Of a stretch of DNA of 64,000 nucleotides, positions 57,024 through 64,000 are shown in pieces (the stretch's first letter is position 1; the number at the start of each line of letters is the position of its first letter). The DNA lies in the NCBI GenBank assembly GCA_020736575.1, contig JAGPYM010000019.1:434001-498000 (forward strand), read 5' to 3'. Source of the stretch: Thelonectria olida. Its lineage: Eukaryota > Ascomycota > Sordariomycetes > Hypocreales > Nectriaceae. A model generated the notes under the pieces. It was not told where the DNA came from and did no database searches. It worked only from the letters and a program-made list of their open reading frames with translations. Position numbers and translations under genes: made by a program.

Positions 57024-59310
57024 CTACTCTTCGCCCGCCTTCGGCCACCCCGGGTTTGTAACACCCTTGGCGGTGCTCCGCACGCGGCTCTCAAACTTGG
57101 GTGGTTTGTTACCCATAGTTCCGTCCGAATTGGTCGTCGAACCGGACACACACTGCGCACCCTTCCATGCCACGCCAACTGCCCGTCTCCACTGCTCCGA
57201 CATGTCTGCCAACATCGTCTTTGTGTAGAAGAGGCGGCAGTTGGCGGCTTCGTAGCGGAAGTGAACCGGATACCCATCCAGACTGTCTTCGGTGTAACTG
57301 CTGAGTCCATTGACATTGATACCTTTTCCGGTGTCCAGGAGTGGCGGGTCCTCAAGGCTCGGTAGCAGGCCACTTGCCTTATCCAGGATGGCAATAGCTT
57401 CATCGTTATCCTCAACGGACTGAACGAACGTTGCCACAGCTGAGACTATTTGCTGTCGAGAGTAGCTGAGTGTGCCTTTGACGCCCCCCATGGCTTGCAT
57501 GGCTTGATTAACCGGACGGCCACCAAGAGCAAGCGTCCGAATTCCGTAGTTGCGTGTGAGCAGACCAGTGAGGATTGTGCAGGCTGAGCCACAGAAGCCA
57601 TCTGTCACGACGAGGATGTTCTCAGGCTTGAATAGCGCCTCTTCAATGACGGTGTCGTTCTTCCGAACTCCATTGTAATACAAGGATTCAGCGTCCCAGG
57701 GAAGGTTGTAGTCATTGTGGCAAGCATCCGTCATGTTTTGGCCACTCTTGAGTGTGTACGGGCCAAACCATTCCTCGCGGCTGGTAATTTGCTCACCTTC
57801 AACATTGATAGGCAGGCTCCCCCCATACAGGTAGTTAGCCATTGATTCATAATCGATACTCGAGGCAATATCGAGGAATGGTGTGACGGGCCAGCGGTCC
57901 CAGGCGTTGAACTTGCCATCGGGAAACAGGAGACGATAAACTTCCCGAACGAGTACGAGATTACCACCGCCGTTGGCAGATACGTCAATGACAAGCTTGT
58001 CACGGTTGTCTGCCTTTGCCTTCTTCAAAAAGTAGCTCAGGAGATCTCGGGCTTCTAAGACATAATCATCCACCTTGTCGGCGGTGATTTCGGCATTGAG
58101 AGGCACGAAGCTGAGAATAGAAAGGACTGCAACGTCCTCGTATCCAGTGTCATTGAGGAAGTAGCCTGCAATGGAATCCATAGAATGCTTCTTCACAGGG
58201 TACGGGTAGTTGGGAATGTGATCAGTAGTCGGGGCCACTTTCTCCGCAGTAGAAGTCAGAGTCCCGGTGGTAGTAGGCTCCGACTCGGCCGCAGTGGATG
58301 TTGTTGTAGGAGGTACTTCAAAGGCGTTATGAACGTCCTCGCCCGTCTCAATGTTGGTAAAGTCGGACGCCGCAGGAATGATGATCTGGTTCTGAACAAT
58401 AAGCACAGTCCCGTTTCTAAACTTGACGGTATGCGAGTCTGGGATCTCAAACTCAGTGCCCATGATACCGCCGTCGCGCGAGTTGGCGGCTCCCGGAAGG
58501 CTATAAAACTGCGTGTTGTACAAGGCATCGGGGTCCTGGCACCCGGCAATGGTGTACATGGAATTGTCTTCAAGCCATTTGGTGACGGGGGTTCCATCGA
58601 TACTTGAGACGGCCGAGGGATGGTATTCAAGCTCGCTTTTGTTGCCGCGTATGGCACCCGTGGTCATGAAAGTCTCAGGCAAACGGACTCCGTCACTCGA
58701 GAGAGAGACAAACTTGAATCCGGGTCGATTAAAGCCCATGACGCTGAGCAAACCACTGAAGTAATGAAAGTGGGTATCATGGGCGGCAACGAACTGTTAT
58801 AGCAAATTTCAGCCCCCATATCTATTTGTTGCAAGACGCTGATTGAGGATTTCTTACCAGGGATTGCAGTTCCTTCATCATGTCGTATTGATTTAAGTAT
58901 CCATCTTTCTTCAGCGTCGACCTAATAACCTCGATACCACCGAGAACGTCCACGCCGGGGAGAAGATACTCCTCCGGAGGGTCATCAAGGACCTCGAGGG
59001 TGCTTTGAAACTCGACGAACGGGATAAGATAATCGAGAAGCTCGAGATCGCGCTTCTTGTCAACAGGTACAGACTTCAAACAAGCGATCCCAATGGATGG
59101 AGGGACGTCCAGCAAAACCCTTTTCCCGGGCTCACCGAGCTTCTCCTTGTACGCCTTTGAGAGAATCTTGCACGGCTCTTCGTCACGAGCCAACAAATCT
59201 CGATAGTCAAAGCCGCTAGGGAGTGAACGCTCTTGCTTCGTGAAATCCAGGGGCGCTGGGATCGCGATGGCCAAGCTCGCAAGGGCGAACAAAGCGAGGC
59301 CACAATACAT
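57024..59310 (-). CDS. Secreted S41-family (CPAF/tail-specific type) peptidase
   Basis: Two exons, complement of 57024-58793 and 58858-59310, give 740 residues. The signal peptide is MYCGLALFALASLAIAIPA. The N-terminal region (to about residue 150) ends at the intron, where joining restores LQSLFVAAHDTHFHYFSG, a family-like motif. Later features are GTPVTKWLED, LVIDVSANGGGNLVLVRE and the nucleophile region GFCGSACTI with S554. A Thr/Ser-rich linker separates two parts near residue 280 (PTTTSTAAESEPTTT). The conserved VVTDGFCGSACT run and the S-A-C context fit S41 proteases of fungi annotated as CPAF-like. It would degrade proteins or peptides outside the cell. The 299-base gap to the P450 is a convergent 3' region. 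It has a non-typical length (740) but this is usual for the fungal group. Confidence 0.88.
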
Positions 59311-61544
59311 TTTGAGCGACCCTAAGCAGAATAGAAACAAATATTTAATGATGACTGATTGGAGATAAACGATGGCAAGATGCTCGGAAGAAGCGATAGC
59401 GTTGATTGCAAGCTGTCGTGTGTTAGCTACGAGCGAGCCCTGGCCCTATGTAATATATCTGCCTCGCTCAACAGATTCCACCATCACTCGAAGAATTCAC
59501 AGTTGCGCGGGGCCTTCCAAGTCGTCAGCGTCCATAGATGTACCACCACACTCTTCACCTTGTCAGACATTGGATGTCAGTCCGCGAGGTTGGTGGAGTG
59601 GTAGTACACACAGAGGGCTATGCAAAGATTTTCCTATTCCTGTAGCTCAGCCCTGGACATGCTATTCACGATTGACTGGATCAGTGACCGAGGTCTGGAG
59701 CTTGCTGCTGACGGTGGTTGCGTGGCACAAAAGAATGGTGGCAGGGTCGCATGAGTTGGAAAAAAGACGGTTGGTAGTGAGCTTGTAAGTCTAACTATGT
59801 CTCGGTCATCGAGCAATTGCACGGTTGAGCTGGTTAGTTGTCCGCATGGAGGAGCCCTCTTTCAGAAATCAAGGGAGCATCTTTCCGATGTTTCGCAAAA
59901 GGCTCGTTGAGGATTTTCCCACGACCTAGAGCTGCTTTAAGGGTAGACGTGATAGGGACGCCTACTTTATTTCGTAATCAGGAAAGAAACAAGTATGGTC
60001 TGCGAGAGATCTTCTTGACTCATGCTGACAGTTGTGAGCGTCCTACGGATGACAAGAAGTAAGATGCACTTTCCCGTCGATCTACAATGTCTCCGAATTG
60101 GGACTTCGGCATTGCCAAGTCTTGAGGGGGCGGCAAAAAGGGACTTTGGCAATCTGACACAATCACCCGGGACACTCAACTCATGCGCAGCAAATCGGGT
60201 CTCGCCACGCGATGAATCCGTAGTCCGATGCGGGATTGCAAGCTGGGCGACGTGGTCATAGCGACTGGGCGCATTTCACACACCTAAGAAAGTCTTCAAG
60301 GCGAGGATTAGATGAAAGAACAAGAGATAGTATCACGTCGTGGGTGGGACAGGCGGTTCAAACGCCGTGGTAGTCAACAAAAGGACGCGAGGCTCCGACC
60401 TAACGCATCCCGTCGCTACCTACCTTTCAGGCCAGGGGTTTTTCGGAGAACATCGGCAGCTGCAACCCTTCAGTTATCGATTGATCATTCCAGGAATACT
60501 AGCTGGTGACTTTAGAGATCCACGATGAGAGAATGATCCGCGCAATACGAACATCAGCATGACTCATCCTATTATTGTTCCACCGCCAACTCTTCTCATC
60601 GACTAGAGCCTCGTATATAAATAGCAATCGAATCTCGGTAAAGAATATGCGTACCGTAAGCTCTTTGCCATGGGCGGGTTGCTCAAATGCGGTAACAGGG
60701 TCAGATGGTGTGGTGGGTTACCTCACTAAACCGAAGAACGTGTACGAATAGAGATCGTGACGGACTAAGACTGTCGGAAGCAGGTTGCATAATCTACCAG
60801 GAACATGGTGATCGCACGAAGATTGGAGAATGTAGCAATGAGGGGTTGATGGGCGAAGGATCTCGAGGATGGTGTAGTCAGGGGGGATGGACTTGAGGTG
60901 AATGCTGCAAGGGATGCTGGAGATGAATTAGGAGAAGGAAGAGCAAAATAACTCTGGTGTATAAGATACACTGTCGGTTCAAGTCATAATAGGAATTAGA
61001 AGACGAGACCTTTTTAGATCAGGTTTCGAACTCTCATGGATATATCTCTGTGCGCTTCGCGCGTACCTGGGTTTACTAGCCGTCCAATACAGTCAACGAA
61101 GTTCCGGCACTGGAGGGGAAAGAGTCGGGGCTCGGCTCCCAGGCCAGCTAACGGCTTATATTGGATATCAATCCAGTCCGGATTTAAGTTTTCCATCTTT
61201 CAAAGGCTGGAAAAGCTTGCCTTTTGGTCACTGTGGCCGCATTGGGTTTTAAAATGCTGAAATTGTAGACAAAACTGTGTTGTGTTGCCCTTGCGTGTGC
61301 CAGCAACTCGCCCAGAGCGGACAGCCTATATGATAGAAGTTCTGGCACGCAATGAGTAGCTACTTTGGACGCTCCTTAGACTGAGGCATTCAGATATCAG
61401 CTTGGATAATGCAAGTTTGGTATCATCTTTCTTCCTCGAAAGCCTCAACCTACCTCATACCTACCTCACCCATGCAGATTGTATATCCGCTTTTCTAGGC
61501 ATCAAGCCGTGTCGAAACGTGATTGAGGGATCCTTGACAGCAAT
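59311..61544. other. 2.2 kb region without a convincing gene
   Basis: The start of this stretch is the upstream region of the S41 peptidase. ORFs of 60-140 codons overlap on both strands with no domain. No RNA gene is recognised. Confidence 0.45.
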
Positions 61545-61559
61545 TTAATTGTTGCCAAC

Positions 61560-62811
61560 GATTTTCCAGGTGCAACCGGAAATACCTTTATTAGGTGTCT
61601 TGTTGCGATACACGAGGTATTCATATTCGGACCGCGCGCTAATCGTGTCCTCAGCTCGCGTGCCGTAAGTTATATTCAGTTCGAGGGGCAGTTCCAAGGT
61701 GATAACAACGTCGTTGCTGCTATTTACTTTGAAGAACGCAATGTGCAGCACAACATTGCGGATTTTCTCGACGAACCGATAGCAGCGTATTCAGCTGTAT
61801 CCTTGCTCGAGAAGAGCCGAGATTTTTGCAGAAAAACGACGACGAAGATCAAACCAAGCACCCGTGGAGATCTGCTCTACGATGCGCTCAGTCTTATCAT
61901 TGAGGCTGTTCAGATGGGTTATTTTTCCACGGTACCAATGGCATACGAGGCATTGGACGCGTGGGGGATCCACCGTGCAGATAGAAGCAGGTACACGACT
62001 GCAGATGGTGTTCGTGTTGTGCTGAAGATGTGTTCCTTGGTGAAGAAGACGAGACAATGCTAGTGGACTACTTCAGGACTGAAGAATACGGGGACCTCTT
62101 CTATCAAAGATCTGTAGTGATGTCTTTGCGTTATTTAGCCAGGGGTGATTTTGCAGCCGGCGCTTGTCTATCCTCTCATGACCTCAAAACACGGTTCAAA
62201 AATTACCAGTATCTCTGGTATGCTGCCAAAAATGCTATCATTAAGCTGCTCAAAGTCAATTCCCAAATCATTTGTTGCCGACTTTTTCAGTTCTCGGCTC
62301 AAACCGGTCCAATCGAGTCATGCCTACAAGCTGCCAACGGATGGCCGTATCCGGACGAAGTCAACTGCAACGAGCTGGAAGTCTCCGAAGAACGATTGGC
62401 ATGCTTTACACCGGGGTTCGGACCACTCCACCTCCCTGTACATCTAGGGGCTCCGCCTTGCCTAATAGACGCGTTGATAGACCAAGGGCTTGACCTGGAG
62501 GCTCGCTCAAAGGACGGAAGAACGGCCCTGCATGTGGCTGCGGAAGGCGAGGGTGAATTGGATACACTCAATGCTCTTCTCGTTTATGGTAGCGACATCA
62601 GTGTGGTTGGCAAGCCTGGGACACAGCATTATCAATTGCAGCGGTGTACCGTACTCTTGCTTCCGTTAAGCTGCTTGTTGATTGCGGTGCGGAGACTGAC
62701 ATGGTTGACGAGAATGCGCTGTTGCAGTGCTCTCAGGATAAACCAGACATCGCCCAGTATTGGGTTGAGTGTGGTGTCGATGTTCCTCCTGAAGACGGAA
62801 ATTTTGAGTAA
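61560..62811 (+). pseudogene. Ankyrin-repeat/NLR-type gene relic with frameshifts
   Basis: A plus-strand frame is open from about 61560 to 62063 with text that I cannot assign (for example DLLYDALSLIIEAVQMGYF). After a frame change near 62030, the text MLVDYFRTEEYGDLFYQRS and FAAGACLSSHDLKTRFKNYQ fits the region that precedes ankyrin repeats in fungal NACHT-ankyrin proteins. Ankyrin repeats follow (GAPPCLIDALIDQGLDLEAR, KDGRTALHVAAEGEGELDTL). Near 62618 the frame changes again, and a third frame carries DTALSIAAVYRTLASVKLLV and more repeat text to a stop at 62809-62811. At least two indels therefore break the gene. No NACHT P-loop was found in the window. Introns could explain one break but I see no good donor-acceptor pair for the second. 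Confidence 0.7.
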
Positions 62812-63745
62812 TGATGAGACAAAGTGGATGAGACTTGGCCAACTGAAACACCTCCTGGGTAGGTAACTTTCTTTGATATTGATTTCTTCCCGCTTTGTAG
62901 TGCATCTAGGATGTACTGTTCAATTCTGAGCCGTGATCCTCACTTTTCTTGTCCGCAATGAGCCTCTTTAAACTGACTACTATACATATTTGTGCTAATA
63001 GTAATCACTTTTGCCTCCTTTGTCTCCTCTCGCCTGTTAGTAGTTGTGTGAATACTATACAACTAAGAAACAGTAAAGTAGGTGGAATTCGGCCCTAGTG
63101 AATAAATCTCCCTATTTTGATACTGGGGTGGTCACTCGGTCATTACTCCAACCCTCTATTTGAGCTCATAATAAACTAGCACCAAAATATGCGCAAGCAC
63201 GGTAAAGTCAAAGTCGGTTAAGACAAAACCTGTCATTTACAGCTAGCTACACGCTGCTTGTCGTATTGATACTTGGACCTCCTGTATCCTATGAACTCGA
63301 GAATCCTGACCAGGTCAGGAGAAACTTTACCACGATGCTGAGCTGCAGACTTTTAGCCACTTACCTTAGGTATCTCAGGTCACGAATCTCTACAGAGCTA
63401 TCCATTTTTTAGTACCAAGCAACCTAAGCATTAGTGTAACCCTCAGAGACAAGTTTCTGTCTAAAAACCAACACTGTACTCAGAACATATTATGCGCATT
63501 ATGAAATGACTCAAATTCACTTCAGAAGGGGCATCGTATGTTATGTTTCATGCAAAAATCAGAATCTTTATTATCGCATACCAACGTGGAAGACAACACA
63601 CGTGCCTAAAACTATGTGCGATCCCTCAGTTGTGCAAGACGGACCAAAGTCCGAAAAGTGGCCGAGTCGCCGGGTTGTCTCTTCTGGCAAACACACTTTG
63701 CCCGACTGATTCATAAGAAGCTGGATAGGTAATGGTACTCTCGTG
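62812..63745. other. Intergenic region
   Basis: No gene, RNA or repeat is recognised. The sequence is moderately AT-rich. Confidence 0.4.
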
Positions 63746-63982
63746 TCAGTAATAAATCCAAAATTCTTGGCCGCGACGGGTCACTTCGTGCAGGTATCCA
63801 ATTGTGTTACCGTCTTGGTCCAAAGCCTCCGTACCCTCCTGTCGGCGCTGTCCACAGGCGTGGCAGTGAACATCGTAAACGCTGTTCAGATAGCCACAAC
63901 TCATGCCTGGATCGGTGGAAGAGGCATTATCGCAAGACCAATGGGTGTGGTCCATGCGGGTTCTATCATAAATGGGAGCCAT
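63746..63982 (-). CDS. Small hypothetical protein with zinc-ribbon-like cysteines, 78 residues
   Basis: The ORF starts MAPIYDRTRMDHTHW with G at -3 and +4 of the ATG, a good start context. It has cysteines in HWSCDN and GMSCGYLN and a CxxC in VHCHACGQRR, arranged like a small metal-binding ribbon (C-x11-C, then C-x2-C). There is no signal peptide. The end is LHEVTRRGQEFWIYY. No named family is recognised. The gene ends near the right edge of the window and seems complete. Whether it is expressed cannot be told. Confidence 0.5.
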   Translation of the reverse strand: MAPIYDRTRMDHTHWSCDNASSTDPGMSCGYLNSVYDVHCHACGQRRQEGTEALDQDGNTIGYLHEVTRRGQEFWIYY

Positions 63983-64000
63983 TTCAGGTACTGGGAAAGT

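Noticed and set aside
1..64000. A secondary-metabolite gene cluster (BVMO, FAD oxidase, P450, transporters)
   Set aside because: The oxidative genes are tens of kilobases apart and no PKS, NRPS, terpene synthase or pathway regulator is visible.
1..64000. CRISPR arrays, bacterial operons or phage features
   Set aside because: Spliced genes and fungal families throughout; no regularly spaced repeats were seen.

Overview
The window looks like nuclear DNA of a filamentous ascomycete (Pezizomycotina; a Sordariomycete is my guess, from gene style and not from a marker gene). Genes are widely spaced, most carry short 44-105 base introns with GTRNGY-type donors and CTNAC/CTRAY branch sites, and the families are typical of moulds: secreted proteases and esterases, many MFS transporters, a PTH11-like receptor, HET, CHAT and ankyrin genes, and decayed transposons. 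I modelled exons by hand from splice sites, reading frame and family conservation; no alignment was run.

Layout. 1-5.6 kb: the 3' end of a Baeyer-Villiger-type monooxygenase, an ACS-family MFS permease and a PTR2 peptide transporter. 5.6-9.8 kb: no convincing gene. 9.8-16.2 kb: a pepsin-like protease without a signal peptide, a PTH11-like seven-helix receptor with micro-exons, and a secreted BBE-type FAD oxidase. 18.8-25.4 kb: three genes that look like glycan-making or glycan-decorating membrane proteins (an unrecognised type II protein, an acyltransferase-3 protein and an OCH1-type glycosyltransferase). 25.8-42 kb: MCT-type MFS, SulP anion transporter, DUF1275 membrane protein, secreted bicupin oxalate decarboxylase, a second ACS-family MFS and a secreted carboxylesterase.

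43.4-54 kb is an accessory segment. It holds a HET gene whose domain is split by ankyrin repeats and which is broken by frameshifts and a stop, an antisense CHAT-protease relic abutting its tail, a possible hAT relic, a small secreted cysteine-rich protein, AT-rich DNA and a Ty1/copia reverse-transcriptase relic. 55-59.3 kb returns to intact genes (cytochrome P450, secreted S41-type protease). 61.5-62.8 kb carries another broken gene, an ankyrin/NLR-like relic.

Taken together the intact genes suggest nutrient uptake and extracellular chemistry (peptides, anions, monocarboxylates, oxalate, esters, protein). No PKS, NRPS or terpene synthase is visible, so the P450, oxidase and monooxygenase are not evidence of a biosynthetic cluster here. 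The most interesting signals are the split HET-ankyrin gene with its neighbouring CHAT relic, the effector-like secreted protein at 49.8 kb, and the three-gene glycan group.
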